Positions 1-27,826 of a DNA stretch of 64,000 bases are shown one piece after another. The stretch covers positions 52,915,001 through 52,979,000 of the forward strand of contig NC_080395.1 in NCBI RefSeq assembly GCF_030265065.1. Direction: 5' to 3'. This stretch comes from Corythoichthys intestinalis. Taxonomy: Eukaryota; Chordata; Actinopteri; Syngnathiformes; Syngnathidae. A program made the translations under genes and the position numbers. Each line of letters begins with the position of its first letter. Position 1 is the first letter of the stretch. The notes below the pieces were generated by a model. That model saw only the letters and a list, made by a program, of their open reading frames with translations. It had not been told where the DNA came from and made no database searches.

Positions 1-506
1 ACGAGCTAAATATTATTCAAAAAATAACGATGGTGGAAGAAAGGGAAGTCACAAACATCTTGAATTTGAAACTATGTCGTACTACGTCGTATGTTGTCGG
101 CGATTAGCCTCGGAATTATCTTAATTGTGGTTATTTGTCAGCCCAAAACCCTCTAAGTATATCTTAAATGCATCTTACCGGATATAAAATGACTACTACA
201 TAGTCTGTGGTGATTTTTTGGTGCCCAGTTTTCACGTCGAATTGCAGCCGTCCATTTCGCTCTTCTCTTTGGATCCCTCGGAATACGGTAAAACTTCAAG
301 TCTCTCCTTCCATCTTCTCTGTTAGTGCAACCAACAGCCACACACGCCTTCACTATTTTGATTATTAATGTTAAGGAGCAGAAAAACACGCCGTAAATAG
401 GAGAAATGTACGTAGCCGTAACAGGTTAACACTATGTTTTGACGGACAAGTGGGCGGTACCATTCAGGAGAGCGGAGTTGTGACGTCACGTGGGTAGGGT
501 CTATAG
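1..506 (-). mobile_element. THAP-carrying TIR element, copy C (truncated by window edge)
   Basis: This is the right-hand part of the element family seen whole at 13909-15244 and 58911-60310. Its end reads GTAGGGTCTATAG with a TGACGTCA-type CRE just inside, as in the other copies. On the minus strand a THAP zinc-finger exon runs from about 356 to 179: Cys-x4-Cys near the start (ACVAVGC), then an FYRIP motif and a Trp, then CSSHF at the end, followed by a GTAAG donor. The initiator Met of the other copies (MVKAC) is Ile here, so this copy probably cannot start the same protein. The rest of the element lies left of the window. Confidence 0.75.
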
Positions 507-589
507 CATTATACAGTAAGAAGATGTCTCTGTTTTATAAAGGAACCAACAGGCTGCTACTAAAATTTTCCATGAGAATAGTGTCTATG

Positions 590-705
590 TTAACTCACTG
601 GCTGTCGTTGATGGTGCTAGATGACCATTCGTTTTGACTGGGTAGGGGCGAGCATTCAAAGCTAGTCCTCCCAGTTTAATTGTCTACCATTTTCAATGGC
701 AGGCG
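590..705. mobile_element. Palindromic MITE (family with CTCAYTGGCTG ends)
   Basis: Inverted arms begin TTAACTCACTGGCTGTCG and return as a degraded TTTTCAATGGCAGGCGAAG. The centre carries TTTTGACTGGGTAGGGGCG and its complement CCTCCCAGTTTAA. The same arms recur near 6.6, 7.0, 22.7, 33.0, 50.1 and 51.0 kb. No coding capacity. Confidence 0.6.
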
Positions 706-2104
706 AAGAGTGAAGAGTGTTGCAATAATATAGTCTTGCCGTATTTATTTACATAAATGCTGCACTGAAATATTGTCAGTCTCGGAGGAAGATAAATGTT
801 TTTTGACTGATTGTCCACGACATTGCAAAAAATAAAAATTTATCCATTTAGACATACCTTGTTTTTCTCTTTAATAGTTGTATCATGGACTTATTTCTTG
901 ACCCATATATCGATAATTGTTGTATCATCGTTATGGTGAGCATTGTATCGCAAACCGTAGCAGGAGCTATCCAGATGTTTCCACCCCTAACTGTTTAACA
1001 CATTTTCATATGCCCAGGCAGCCAACAACACACAATAATTTAGATTCAAAAATAGAATACAAATAAATAAAACATGTCATGGTGAATCTTCATAACATAC
1101 TACAACTTAATATCCTCATTGAGGATATTCTCTGTCGTCCAGACTTATGGTACTTTGCAGTAGTACATGCACGTGATTTACTGCATGATTTCCTTGTAGT
1201 GTACTGTAAAAACAATGTTTCCTGTCAGTCCAACATTCGTTCCCGTTACCTTTTGAACTGTTTATTGTGTTATATTCCCACCAATGAAGATGTCCCTCGA
1301 GGTATTTAGTATAGCACATAAAAACAATAGCTACGCCCTAGTGCTAACCCTATGTCAGTGCTAGCTCGCCTGTCAAATCCATGGAAGCTAACATCAGTAA
1401 AAAAAATATATAATTTTTCACGCTGGTAAAAGGTAACACCAGACAGTTTAACATACTGATAAGTTACGAATTAATGTGTACATATTTTCTCCCTAAGTTA
1501 ATTGATTATTAGGCTGATCTTAGCCCTGACGGAATGCTAGCAAGCTTATTTTCAATGTTATTCATTATAAGCGCAAACAAGTTGGCGAATAACAACTGCA
1601 CACGCACACTCACAAAAACAGTGACACTTACATAGAAAATGCAGTTTTCAATCGGCCTTTCGTTTTTAAGACATCCGTGCACCAACTCCTTGCCCAATTT
1701 CCTTCATATTTGCTGGGTTAGTGAGCAGAACTTCGCGCTTGCTGAAGCAGGCTGGAAACAGACAGCAATGGTTCTACTCCTCCGAAGATCACCATGAAAG
1801 ATACGGACAGACAAACATCAACATATCTGTTTGACGGGTAATATGGACCAACACATAAAATATCGCATGTACGGTGCTGTTGGCCTCGGTAGTTTGGCTT
1901 GTCCAGCAGTAAACACCGCCCATAGTACCGTATGCGACTTTTGCTTGATGCTGGTAATTCAAAAGTTACGTTCAAGAATACTCAGTAACACATAATATGT
2001 TGCTAAATGAAATCACTGAGAACACATTTTCCGTAAAATCTTCAATGTTAATATTGCCTAAATCACAATAAAGTTTGATATATTGCTTTCACACAGTTAT
2101 TATA

Positions 2105-2170
2105 AGTTATCATTATTATCATTATTATTATCGTTATTAGTAGTAGTAGTAGTAGCAGTGGCAGCAGTAG
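2105..2170. repeat. Trinucleotide microsatellite (ATT/AGT/AGC)
   Basis: A run of ATT-type units passes into AGT and then AGC units over about 65 bp. It is an impure simple repeat, not coding. Confidence 0.8.
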
Positions 2171-2967
2171 CTAATGAATTAAATAAAACGTATAATATCG
2201 AAGTGACTCAATTCATTTTTTAAACGTAGGGACTTTACGTCAGGTCATCATTTACACATTTTGTTGGGCCGAGCTGCGCATAGTTACGCTTTCTCAATAC
2301 GGTGAACCACGTGCAGTGCTTGAAAAAACAATCAAATAAAAAAGAAGAGGAAAAAGAAGAAAAAGAGCGAAAGAATTAAAGATGTGCGCTGTTCTCCAGG
2401 CGTTTTTTGAAGCGCGCCTGACCGTAGACCGATACACTCCCCATCAAAGTGTTCGTGAACGTATCTTGTTCACCCATAATGCACCTGTCCACAGAACCTG
2501 AAAAGCCATTTTGTTGTGCAAGCTAGCAGTTTGGGCAGGGAAACTCTTGTCAACATGACTGATATGGACCTGTGACACAAACGCTTATCATACCGCTCTA
2601 TCGAGTTAGTTTGCTATGTCCATATGTTAAAAATGAACCTACTCGCGCGCGGATATCGGCAGAAATTTTGTGGTGCGGCAAAGATGCTAATGCGTTGCGG
2701 CGACTACCTTCAGTATGCTATAGTAACAGAAGCACACTCTAACTCTTGGCTAGCTGTCTGCTCTTACTGTTTTTATTTGGTTAAGTAACCAAATATTAGT
2801 GTTTTTTCGCATGTGTGATACATAGTTATACTTGTCACTCATGACCAAAGGTACTTATTTTAACGTTGAGGATTTGTGTGGTAACTAGGCGACTGATAAT
2901 TCAAATAAAACTTGGCAAAAACACTTGGAAGAACCAAGCGTAAAGCTTTAGAGCTAATCTGATCACC

Positions 2968-17505
<14,538 letters not shown>

Positions 17506-18665
17506 AGGGGAGCCACTGTGGGGGCCATGCTTTCGTCAAAGCAAGAGTTCCAAAGTAGCCTCAATATCCTTCAGCCACTCAGTTTATATTTGGAGCCATG
17601 TGCAGGGTGCAGCATGAAAATCACACAGTGATCCTGAGAGAATAGACTCAGTTTACCCCAAACACATCTCTGATGGCCCTAGCTTCTGCCAAGGAAATCA
17701 ATTCAGAGAGGAGACTCGGGGTGGGAAGTGTTTTTTTGTTTGAGCAAAAAAATAAATAAATAAAAGACTAGCACTTTCCTTTGCTTTTCCACTGTAGGCG
17801 CGGATTTTATGTTGGTTTGTTTTCCCTATATTGTTTTGCTCTAAATTAAGAGCATTTGCTCCATGTTGCATTTTAAGTGTTCATTTTTTTCCTTCTGGGA
17901 AGTTCTCAAGAAAGTTTGATTGTTACTGATGTGAAGAGAAGGCCATGGCTGACAAATGCAAATGCAGGTAAACTACTTCGTTCTATTTTGAGGGGGTCTC
18001 TAATTGTTTAAATAAATTGTTCTAATGTATTGATTTTGTGTGTGTGTGGTCAAAATCACATTATCAATGTAACCATGAAAAGTTAAATAAATTGATATTT
18101 AATTAATCATTTGACAGCCAGGTGTTGTTTAGTTTGAGAATTCCTTTGTAGATGTTTCTGTTAAGTGCACAACAAAATACTTAACAGCAATACAATTACA
18201 ATGTTTGTGGAAAATGGTTTATCTGCTGTTCAAAATGTGATCGTGATGTGTGAAGGGAATGTTACAGGATTCTGTTAAGTATTGAAGACCAGCATTAAAG
18301 CGGCCTCTGCGTTCCTGGTAGGGTTTTACACTCCCTCGTGAATTGATGCCTGTCAGCTGACTAACCACAATACACATGCATTTCACAGCTTTGTCGTGTG
18401 CATGGAAGGGAAGAATCCAAACACATAGAGTAGGCTACCCCATACAATATGCATAGTTCTGCTAAAGCAGATCCGCAGTTGTAAAAGTCTTACAGAGTGA
18501 TTTACTTTATTTATTCACACAAGTATACTTAACACACATTCAGTGGAGAGGGAGAAAGATTTTTTTGTGTGTGTGTGTGTGGCTTTTTTATTTACATCAC
18601 TGATGAATTGCCTTACCAATAATCTATTTTAATCAACTTTCTTGTTGCACTCAATTATTAGTATA
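17506..18665 (+). other. CUL4A 3' UTR and downstream spacer
   Basis: Non-coding sequence after the CUL4A stop. AATAAA occurs near 17750 in an A-rich run and again at 18011-18016. The latter is followed about 20 nt on by a TGTGTGTGTGG element and is the better polyadenylation candidate, giving a 3' UTR of about 0.5 kb. No further gene is seen before the Tc1 element. Confidence 0.65.
18011..18016 (+). terminator. Probable CUL4A polyadenylation signal
   Basis: Canonical AATAAA followed by a GT-rich downstream element at about 18037-18048. Confidence 0.65.
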
Positions 18666-20212
18666 CTAGTCCTTCTCAAAAAAATTTGCATATTGTGATA
18701 AAGTTCATTATTTTCTGTAACATACTGATAAACATTAGACTTTCATATATTTTAGATTCACTACACACAACTGAAGTAGTTTAAGCCTTTTATTGTTTTA
18801 ATATTGATGGTTTTGGCAAAAAAGTCAAGAAAAACCAAAAATCCCTATCTCATAAAATTAGCATATTTCGTCCGACCAATACAAAAAAGTGTTTATTAAC
18901 ACACAAAAAGTCAAGCTTGAATTAATTATATCAGCAATGCACTCATTACTTGGTTGGGAATCCTTTTGCAGAAATGACTGCTTCAATGCTGCGTGGCATG
19001 GAGGCAATCAGCCTGTGGCACTGCTGAGGTGTTATGGAGGCCCAGGATGCTTTGATAGCGGCCTTAAGCTCATCCACAGTGTTGGGTCTGGTGTCTCTCA
19101 ACTTTCTCTTCACAATATCCCAAATATTCTCTATGGGGTTCAGGTCAGGAGAGTTGGCAGGCCAATTGAGCACAGTAATGCCAGTCTGTAAACCATTTAC
19201 CAGTGGTTTTGGCACTGTGAGCAGGTGCCAGGTTTTGCTGAAAAATGAAATCTTCATCTCCATAAAGCTTTTCAGCAGATGGAAGCTGAAAGTGCTCCAA
19301 AATCTCCTGATATCTAGCTGCATTAACCCTGACCTTGAAAAAACACAGTAGACCAACACCAGCAGCTGACATGGCATCTCAGACCATCACTGATAGTGGT
19401 TACTTGACACTGGACTTCAGGCATTTTGGCATTTTCTTCTCCCAATCTTCCTCCAAACTCTGGTACCTTGATTTCTGAATGACATGCAAAATTTGCTTTC
19501 ATCTGAAAAAAGTACTTTGGACCACTGGGCAACAGTCCAGTGCTGCTTCTCTGAAGAACCAGGTCAGGAGCTTCTGCCACTGTTTCACACACGCCTGTGC
19601 ACATTGGCTCTGGATGTTTCTACTCCAGACTCAGTCCACTGTTTCTGCAGGACCCCCAAGGTCTGGAATCGGCCCTTTTCCACAATCTTTCTCAGGGTGT
19701 GGTCACCTCTTCTGGTTGTGCAGCATTTCCTGCCACACTTTTTCCTTCCCACTGAGGTGACTTGATACAGCACTCTGGGAACAGCCTATTCGCTCAGAAA
19801 TTTCTTTCTGTGTCTTAGCCTCTTGCCTCAAGGTGTAAATGGTGGCCTTCTGGACAGCAGTCAGGTCGGCAGTCTTGCCCATGATTGCGGTTTTGAGTAA
19901 TGAACCAGGCTGGGAGTTTTTAAAAGCCACTGGAATCTTTCACAGGGGATTTGGGTTAATTCGTTGATTCAGATGATTAGGTTAGTAGCTTCTTTAGAGT
20001 ACCTTTTCATGATATGCTAATTTTTTGGGATATGGATTTTTATTTTTTCTTGACTTTTTTGCCAAAAGCATCAATGTTAAAACAATAAAAGGCTTGAACT
20101 ACTTCAGTTGTGTGTAATGAATCTAAAATATGTAAGAGTCTAATGTTTATCAGTACATTACAGAAAATAATGAACTTTATCATAATATGCTAATTTCTTT
20201 TAGAAGGACTAG
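18666..20212 (-). mobile_element. Tc1/mariner transposon with long TIRs
   Basis: TIRs of about 200 bp start CTAGTCCTTCTC and end GAAGGACTAG. Mid-TIR motifs TTGCATATTGTGATAAAG and CTTTATCATAATATGC mirror each other. The transposase is on the minus strand from MGKTADLTAVQKATIYTL (ATG near 19881) down to about 18946. It includes a helix-turn-helix (ISERIGCSQSAVSSH), a DEDFIFQQNLAPAHSA block and [14 protein letters not shown] of the DDE domain. Several frame breaks make it inactive. It lies between CUL4A and LAMP1. Confidence 0.9.
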
Positions 20213-20259
20213 CATATTTCCTTGTGAAATCGTACATAATTATGTGCAAGCATTTAAAC

Positions 20260-20655
20260 CAGGCGTCCCCAAACTTTTTCCTATGAGGGCCACATAACCC
20301 TTCCCTTCTCTGATGAGGGGCCGGGGTCAGTTTGTAACAGAAAAAGTGTGACGATTGCAGGAATGCCTAAATGTAAAAATGTAATGTTTTTCAGAAAGCC
20401 ACAATCAAATAACCCTCTTCACGGAACAAAAGTAAATAAAATTAAAATGATATAATATAATAATAAATAATAATAACACTATTAATTAAATAGATAATAA
20501 CCAAATAACCCTCTCTGGGTTCTTCACAGAAAAAAGCCAGGAAATAAATAACACTTAAAAAAAAAAAAAAATTACAATTTTTTTTCCCCAGGGGGCCTGA
20601 CCAAATGCGGCTGCGGGCCGTGTTCGGCCCGCGGGCCGTAGTTTGGGGACCCCTG
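20260..20655. mobile_element. hAT MITE
   Basis: TIRs CAGGCGTCCCCAAACTTTTT and its complement AGTTTGGGGACCCCTG. The 8-bp flanks ATTTAAAC and ATTTACAA match at 6 of 8. The centre is AT-rich. Typical teleost non-autonomous hAT. Confidence 0.85.
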
Positions 20656-21154
20656 ATTTACAATATACCATATGGACGGTATCATATAGAGAGCGAGATT
20701 CGAAAAGTCGGCCATCTTAAAGCAGAGGTCTTCTCTGGCGGGCTCTTTTGCAGCGAATGATGCTGCTGATGGTGAGTGATTTTCTCCAGTAAAATACTCT
20801 TGGCGAACTCTTGACAGAATTAGAAACAATTGGGTTAATAAGAGTATGATTCAGGCTATATTTTGAAAAAGATCAATATTATTTTTCAGTACACAGTTCA
20901 TGTACTACATTTTTGACGTTTATGAAAATCCAAGCTCTATGAAAATCGGTTGAAAACAGATAAATTCATAGCTATTTCAAAGTAAACGCTCCGTTGTTTC
21001 TCGAATGGCACTGACACAAAACGGCCGACAAGTTATGACGGCCGTCTGTATTAGCGCTCAACGCGCATTGTGTATCTAGTACTGTGTATATGTGCTCTCT
21101 ATGAGCGCAAACCTGGCGATGACTGGATGACGTGCACGGCGTTCGGGAGCGCGC

Positions 21155-21193
21155 ACACGTGACACTCAAGCTGCAGACTATAGTTCACGTGAC
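21155..21193 (+). promoter_or_regulatory. CLEAR-like E-boxes in the LAMP1 promoter
   Basis: TCACGTGAC at 21185-21193 matches 9 of the 10 bases of the palindromic CLEAR element GTCACGTGAC used by TFEB/TFE3. A second CACGTGAC lies at 21156-21163. Both are within about 300 bp upstream of the LAMP1 ATG. Lysosomal genes, LAMP1 included, are known TFEB targets; use of these particular sites is inferred. Confidence 0.7.
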
Positions 21194-21454
21194 GCGACTC
21201 TGCCTAGCTTTTCTTTGGTTTTTGTCAGGGTAGTCGCAGGCGATGACGTGGGTGCAAAGCGAGCCGCGTTTCAATTGAAAGGACTTTAAATAATTGTCAA
21301 ATGCAAAACAAGAAGAAGATAGATCACCGCTTTATTTGAAAGTCAGCCAAGTCAGGTGCACGGAACCACCTGCCCACCAGCGGCAGCAGCTTTCGCTCTA
21401 TCAATCGCTGCATCTCGACTTTACACTCGTGCACTCTCGAAGACACGACGGGAA

Positions 21455-24400
21455 ATGATGAAACTAACAAGAGCTTATGTTACGCTGTGGCTGTTCACCT
21501 GGTTTGCTGAGTTGGGTGAGTCTTTTACGCATAGACTGTAATAAAGAGCGACATGAACAGATGGGCGACCGCTGGGATGCCAATGGTTTTTCCAGCTAGC
21601 ATTACTGCTACATGTAAAGGCTCGCGATTAGTCTGTTATCAAACCCAATCTTTCTTGTCCATGACATGTTTAAAAATGTGCTCCAGTTAGCATATGTCAA
21701 GTATTAACCCACGTATATAAGTCGCATACATTTTTCTAGTCACCTCACGACTGAAGTGTAAGGGAGTTCCCGTTTGTTGAACTTCATCCACGAACACTGT
21801 CATGTGCGACTTTTCGAAGGTTCAAACCAACGCTGTCTGGTTTTCAACAATGCAGTCAGAAGTGTATAATATACACGAGCCGTATCTGAACTAATTGAAT
21901 TGTATCATTTACCTAATGTAAATGTGCAGCAGCACTATTGTCATCTGAGTGCTTATGTGACTGCTGTGTTTGTGTTGCCAAAACAAAACTACGGCTGCTT
22001 CCATGAAAACACTTAAAGTAGCTGTCCAAGAGAGTAAATACAAGCTATTATAACTCTTTTCGTATTAAATAATAAACTTACATTATGTATCATGGTAACA
22101 TTGACATACAATCCACATCTCAAAGCTCAGGTAGAGTAGGTATTTCTTGTTTTGTTAGTGCTTCCCTGTGGCCATTACAAATGTTAATATGCAATGTTTA
22201 CTTGGTGAACAGAGGTGTCAACAGGTTTAAGTTTCACCAGACAGTGCTGAATGATGGGGGTGGGAAGAACATTGAATGTGTGCACTAATAACATTGAGCT
22301 AGTTTGGTAGGAATGATTTAATGGAAAGCTGCTACTGACACTGGGTAATTCTTTAAACGCCTTTAGCCCTTTTTGACATCCAGAATCTAAAAATACAATG
22401 TCAAGAGACCTTTAATTGAGTGTTTTTCTGATAGGAGGGTTGAAACAACCAGCCCGTCATGCATTGTTCTTGTGCTAAGAGATTACAACCGTGTTGGTCA
22501 TTACTGTAGGAAGTATGGAAGTTTTTGTGTCAAAATTGAAACAGCTGATAATTTCCTGATACTGAATAGCAACATGCAGCGTAAGCAAACAGTTAGTAGA
22601 TTTTTAAAAATAATATTTAGGGATATCCCCCAATCTTATTTTCAGAAAATCAAAATCGTAACTTTTTCCTCGTGAGGAAAAGCGGCATGGAAAATGAATG
22701 AATGTATTTGTTTTTAAGTATCAACTAATTGGCTGCCATTTACGGCGATAGACCTGCAATCCATCTATAACTGTCAATGGCAGTGAATGACTTAAGGGCC
22801 CTACATATATATTTGTAACACTACTGAACCACAGGAAGGCCAAAGCCCGGGTTTGAACACTTACCACTCATTCACTATGCCACTGTAAAAGATCATCAAT
22901 AGACTAAAGATGCACACATATTGAGAATGAGCTGTTCTCCAGCCTTATTGCAGCAGGAACAAACAAACTATTTCCGTAAAAGTACTTTTTTACCGCAGAG
23001 AGAGGAACCTGTCACTGTGATTGCTTTCATGAGTTGACAGCTCAGACTTTTTATGGTCGTATTTTAAACTTGGAAAACTGAATTGTTGTATCGTTGTACT
23101 GTATTACAGGCTTCCTTCAGGCTGTTACTCTTGAAGTGAGGGAGGGGAACGCCACATGTATCAAGACTGAACTCACTGCATTGCTCTCGATCACGTACAA
23201 CACATCCAGCAATTCGGTATGCATAGCAGAATTTACTTTTTTTTGTTTTGTTCAGGTACTAGTGATTCATTTTACAACAGCCTAATGTCCAATATGAATC
23301 TGAATCAATTGTCTTTCTGAAGACATCTGTACAAGTGCCACTTCCCAACACGACCACAGTCGATGCAGGAAGCAGTTCTTGTGGTGCAGTTGGCAGCATA
23401 CCTTCACTGGTGGCAACCTTTGGATCTGGACACACACTGGGACTGAGCTTCTCAACAAATGGAAGTTTTTATAGTGTGGACACAGTAATGCTGCAGTATA
23501 ACCTTAGTGACTCCTCCATATTCCCTGACGCCAACAGCTCTGGTAAGAAGTTAAGACTGGTGCACTGATAAGACATTTAGGCATGGATGCTCGAAGTCAC
23601 TCACAGCAGGGGGTGCTGAGGATTATTTTTAGTGTTTCCCATCCAAAATCGGCAGTTTCAGTCAAAGTTGTCACGCTCGCGCGTTTTCTCCATACAAGGC
23701 GTGCACAATGGCAGTGCACACCCATGCTGGATAATTTACGTGCTACTACTAAGCTACTACAAAGACATTGTTTTATTTCACGCACAGTGTGTGTTGGAAT
23801 TTTTGTATTGGAAATAAAACCGCCTTTGTATTATAATGCAAATCAATGTAGCTAGACGGCGCGATGACACAAACATATTTGAAAACTAAAAAGGTCCAAT
23901 AGGCCTCAGTTTAACACCCCCTTTACACAACACTAAAATAAATTGCACACGAATATCCAACAGCGCTCTGCATGGCGGCAGCTCAACAGCAACAACAAAC
24001 AATTATATGGCTACAATGCAAGCATGTCTTACCTATTTGAAGACATCAATGTAGATAACACTATCATAATCATCTTCATTTTCAACCTTGTTTTGAATTT
24101 TAGAAAATTTCGCTGTTTTTGTCAGTTGGTGTCCATGTTATTAACAAAAAATAAACTTTTTCAACGTAGATATTTAATCCCAAAAGTTAAATATTGTGTT
24201 CTATTGTTTAAATATGTTTTATTTATTTATTTTTAAAAAAGGAATCTACCAAAACTTTTTTTCCCCTCCCCAACACCAGGGGTTGCTGCAGCACCCCACT
24301 TACCACACCACTGCAATCAGGCTATTGTGTACCAATTTTACCTGCTTTAAGACTAATGTCAAAGACCTGGCAATGTTATGTCTCATAGCAATATCCTAAA

Positions 24401-27144
24401 GACCAAGTGTCTCAACACGTGGCATTTTTCCCCTCCCCCAAAGATGTAATTCTTTGACATACAACATTACTATGCATCCAGTGTATACTGTCTTGATTCA
24501 TACATTTTTAAGCATTGACATTTTTTCCATACATTTTCCCTGCTCATTTTAGTCATAAATGTAAATACAGTCATATGTTAGATACTTGAGTATAAACATG
24601 TTATTGTTTACTAAATCATGTGGTTAAGATAAAGGGAAACCACATTTAAACCCAGATCGTCACATTTTCAGCAATTCAGAATACCGGTATTCATATTTAG
24701 ATGTGTGTTTCTGTCATCAAATTTTGTTCAGTGAGGTGTAATTTGTTGTGCTTATCTTAACTTTGTTAATTTTGATCTAGAAATAAAAGAACAAATAAGA
24801 AAAACTAATAAATTCCTAACTAAGTTCCAATCTACTCATTAATTTTAAGGGACTAATGTAATTTTTAACCAATGCCAGGTATTTTCCCCCATATTAATGC
24901 TCTTGTTCATAAATGTGCTAATTAAATAGGATTTTATCAATTTTCCATAAAACAAAAAATGCAATAAATTTGGAAGATGATTGACTTTTCCCTTCCATTT
25001 ATTTGTCATTCAGCTGTGGTGACTGTTGTGTCATCTTCGGTTGGGATCTGGGCAGCAATCAACACTACCTACCGTTGTGCGAGTGCCATTTCTGTTGTAG
25101 TCGGGGGACCAGTGGTCACTTTTTCTGATATGAGACTTGAAGCCTACATGCCAGGAAATGATCTGAGTCCAGCTGGTATGAAATGTCTTGTTTTCAAAGT
25201 TCTGTTTAAATTTCTAGCTGCACCTGCCATGTCATTTATTAATCCTTGCTTTGGTTGTACAGAAACAGAATGTGCAGCAGACCAACCTAGTACTCCAACT
25301 ACCACCACTGCCCATACTCCAGTCACACCAGCACCCACACCACCCGGAACACCTGAACGAGGAACTTACTCCATTGACAACAGCAATGGCACTGTTTGCC
25401 TATTAGCTCAAATGGGATTACAGCTAAATTTTTCCTATGTCTCTCAATCTCAGAATAAGGTAGTGGAAGGACAACTTTTTAATCTTTAATCGTCTCAGGT
25501 TAATGATATATATTTGTTGTTGTTTTTTGTCAGACTGTACAAGAAATCTTTAATCTCACCCCTAATTTGACAAGTTCTTCTGGGTCATGTGAAGTCAATA
25601 GGGCTACCTTGGTTCTGTCTCAGGACGGAACCACATCACTTAACCTCACCTTTACCCTGGTAATTGTATATTCTTATCCAAATAACATTGCCGTCTACCT
25701 ACTTGTGGTTTCTTTGTAGACTAATGTTAATCTATACTGTTCACACAGAATGCGACTACCAACAAATATCACCTTAACGGGATAAACATGCTAGCCAATT
25801 GGTCTGACATGGCAGGTATTAAACATTCATAGTACCATTTATCGCTTTGATCTAAATTACATATTTACTTTTCATGTGACTAAATGTGTCTCTGTCCAGC
25901 TCCATTTTTAGCAAGTAACACCAGTCTTGACTACCTTCGGACTACCCTGGGACGCTCCTACATGTGTAATGCTGAACAAACTCTGGCTGTAGTGTCAAGC
26001 TTCTCTCTCAACACATTCAGGCTGCAAGTTCAACCTTTTGGAGTGACCACAAATCAGTTTGCCACAGGTACAAAAAGTTTCTCTTTTTTGACATTTTTCT
26101 GTTACAGCCTCATCCCTAAATGGAAGAATTCATTTTCCCTTAAAAATCCATATGCAAAACCCTATAATGACTGCAAAAAAAAGTTTTAATTCGGCAAATG
26201 TATAAATAAATAACTATGAAGGTATCACATATTCACAGCCTTTGCTTAATGTTATGGTACTGCACCATTGACAGTAATTCCATCTTAAATTCGTTTTGAA
26301 TAATACCACCATCTTAGCACACCTCGTCAAGGCCGGTTTCACCCATTCCTCTTTGCAGCACCTCCCGAGATTCATCATACTAGATGGAGAATTTCAATGC
26401 CAAGCCATTTTAGGATCCTTTCAGAGGAGTTTGAGTAGATTCAAGTCTAGACTCTGGTTAAGCCACACGAGGACTTTCATATACTTGTTTTGAAGCCACT
26501 TCCTTTGTTGTGTTGGGTTGTGCTGCATTCATCTTGGGTCTCCCTGTTCCTACTGCTGAAAAACATACCCACACCACAATGCCACCACCACCATGCTTAA
26601 CTCAGGTGGAAAGCGGTATCTGGTTCTGGCTCCCTCCAAACATAATGCTAGGCATTCACGACGAGTTTGTCTCATCAGACTAGAAAATTTGGCCTTCGGT
26701 GCCTTTTGGCTAACTCCAGGCAAGTTGTCCTTGCTCCACTGGAGCTTGATCACATTGATATTGCAAACTTTTTCAAAAATGAAGCTAATTTTATATTGCA
26801 GTGTACCTCAAAAGTGGCATTTTTTTTCTTAATATATTATTTAGAAGGCTCTTATAATAAAATTTAGAAAAATAAATGAATAAAAACATTTGTTGATGGC
26901 CAATAAAACCTATCAGACTACATACACAGTGGTGCCAAAGACTTGTGCAGTCTCATTACAGCAACTCTAAAATTGTTATATTTTTTCTCTTCATTGGTAA
27001 CCAGCGGAGGAATGTCAGATGGATCAAGACCAGATGCTTATCCCCATCATTGTTGGAGCAGCGCTTGCTGGCCTCGTGCTGATTGTCCTCATTGCATATC
27101 TGATAGGCCGCAAGAGGAGCCATGCTGGATACCAGACCATCTAA
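21455..27144 (+). CDS. lamp1: Lysosome-associated membrane glycoprotein 1
   Basis: Nine exons: 21455-21515, 23110-23216, 23323-23542, 25014-25175, 25263-25459, 25534-25659, 25749-25815, 25900-26067, 27005-27144. All are GT-AG and in frame, giving 415 aa (human 417). Exon 1 encodes a signal peptide ([20 protein letters not shown]). Two LAMP luminal domains with paired cysteines and many N-x-S/T sites flank a Pro/Thr-rich hinge in exon 5 ([16 protein letters not shown]). The last exon gives a single membrane span ([19 protein letters not shown]) and a short tail ending GYQTI, the YxxI lysosomal sorting signal. LAMP1 rather than LAMP2 is supported by the tail sequence and its place next to CUL4A. 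It coats the inner face of the lysosomal membrane and is a common lysosome marker. Two adjacent ATGs open the frame; the first is used here. Confidence 0.95.
22724..22797. mobile_element. Palindromic MITE, shortened copy in LAMP1 intron 1
   Basis: CTAATTGGCTGCCATTTACGG and the returning AACTGTCAATGGCAGTGAATG. The centre is deleted relative to other copies. Confidence 0.6.
23598..24310. mobile_element. Probable DNA-transposon remnant in LAMP1 intron 3
   Basis: The left end CAGCAGGGGGTGCTGAGG mirrors, with decay, GGGGTTGCTGCAGCACCCC at the right end. The interior has no recognised coding sequence. Confidence 0.4.
26290..26790. repeat. Dispersed repeat in LAMP1 intron 8
   Basis: Contains segments such as CACAATGCCACCACCACCATG and TTTGTCTCATCAGAC, which I recognise as a common teleost interspersed sequence. 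It may be the antisense of a transposase gene, but I cannot assign a family. Confidence 0.45.
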
Positions 27145-27820
27145 ACAGAATTCATTGCAGGGCAACATGATAGATTAAGTGTGAAGTGGAAGGCTGTGGT
27201 GGCAATGCAAGACTGCAGACAAGCATTCGCCAATTGAAAGAAGTATTGCTACATCTGCATTTTTCATAACATTGGGATACTGCTTTTTGTTTTGCAGTGG
27301 GGTGGGGTGAAAGACAATGCAACTTGATTTGCATCAAGACTGAGTCCTAGGGTAGAAGCTGAATGTTTGACATTTTGGGGATATTTTTATCTTTTTGAAG
27401 TTGATATATTTGTGTGAATGTATTTGTATTTAGTGTAAATTATTTAAAAATCAGATTTCTTTTCCCGCTTTTAGAGACTGATAATATAATGAACAGGAGG
27501 ACAGAGATATATTTTTGACTGATAGAATTTCTCCTTTTTTGTATGAAGAATTAATGTCTCCCATCGGAAAGTGGTGATCCCCAAGTTGGCATACGCTCCG
27601 ATGTTTTCCCACCTATTCATGGGCTTTTCAGTGAAGAGCGATGTCCTGCACTGCCTTTTGATTCTAAATATGTCTGGTCATGCTACAATGTGCTCAAACT
27701 ATTAAGTCTGCCACATAGGTTAATTTTCTATTGCTGTTACCCTCAACAATTGCATAGTGTAAAAAACTATAATTTTTTTTTGTAGAAAATGAGCTGATGT
27801 CTGCATTGTGCATTCTACTG

Positions 27821-27826
27821 AATAAA
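27821..27826 (+). terminator. LAMP1 polyadenylation signal
   Basis: AATAAA about 680 bp after the LAMP1 stop, followed by T/G-rich sequence. GRTP1 ends in the opposite direction at 28370, so the two genes converge here. Confidence 0.7.

Larger units (their letters stand above)
507..2967. other. Intergenic region upstream of CUL4A
   Basis: No exon could be supported on either strand; the short open frames lack splice sites or family motifs. In human the neighbour here is PCID2 on the opposite strand, but none of its recognisable segments is present. The stretch holds a palindromic MITE at about 590-705, a trinucleotide tract at about 2105-2170 and, nearest the gene, the presumed CUL4A promoter, in which I see no clear TATA box. 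Confidence 0.6.
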
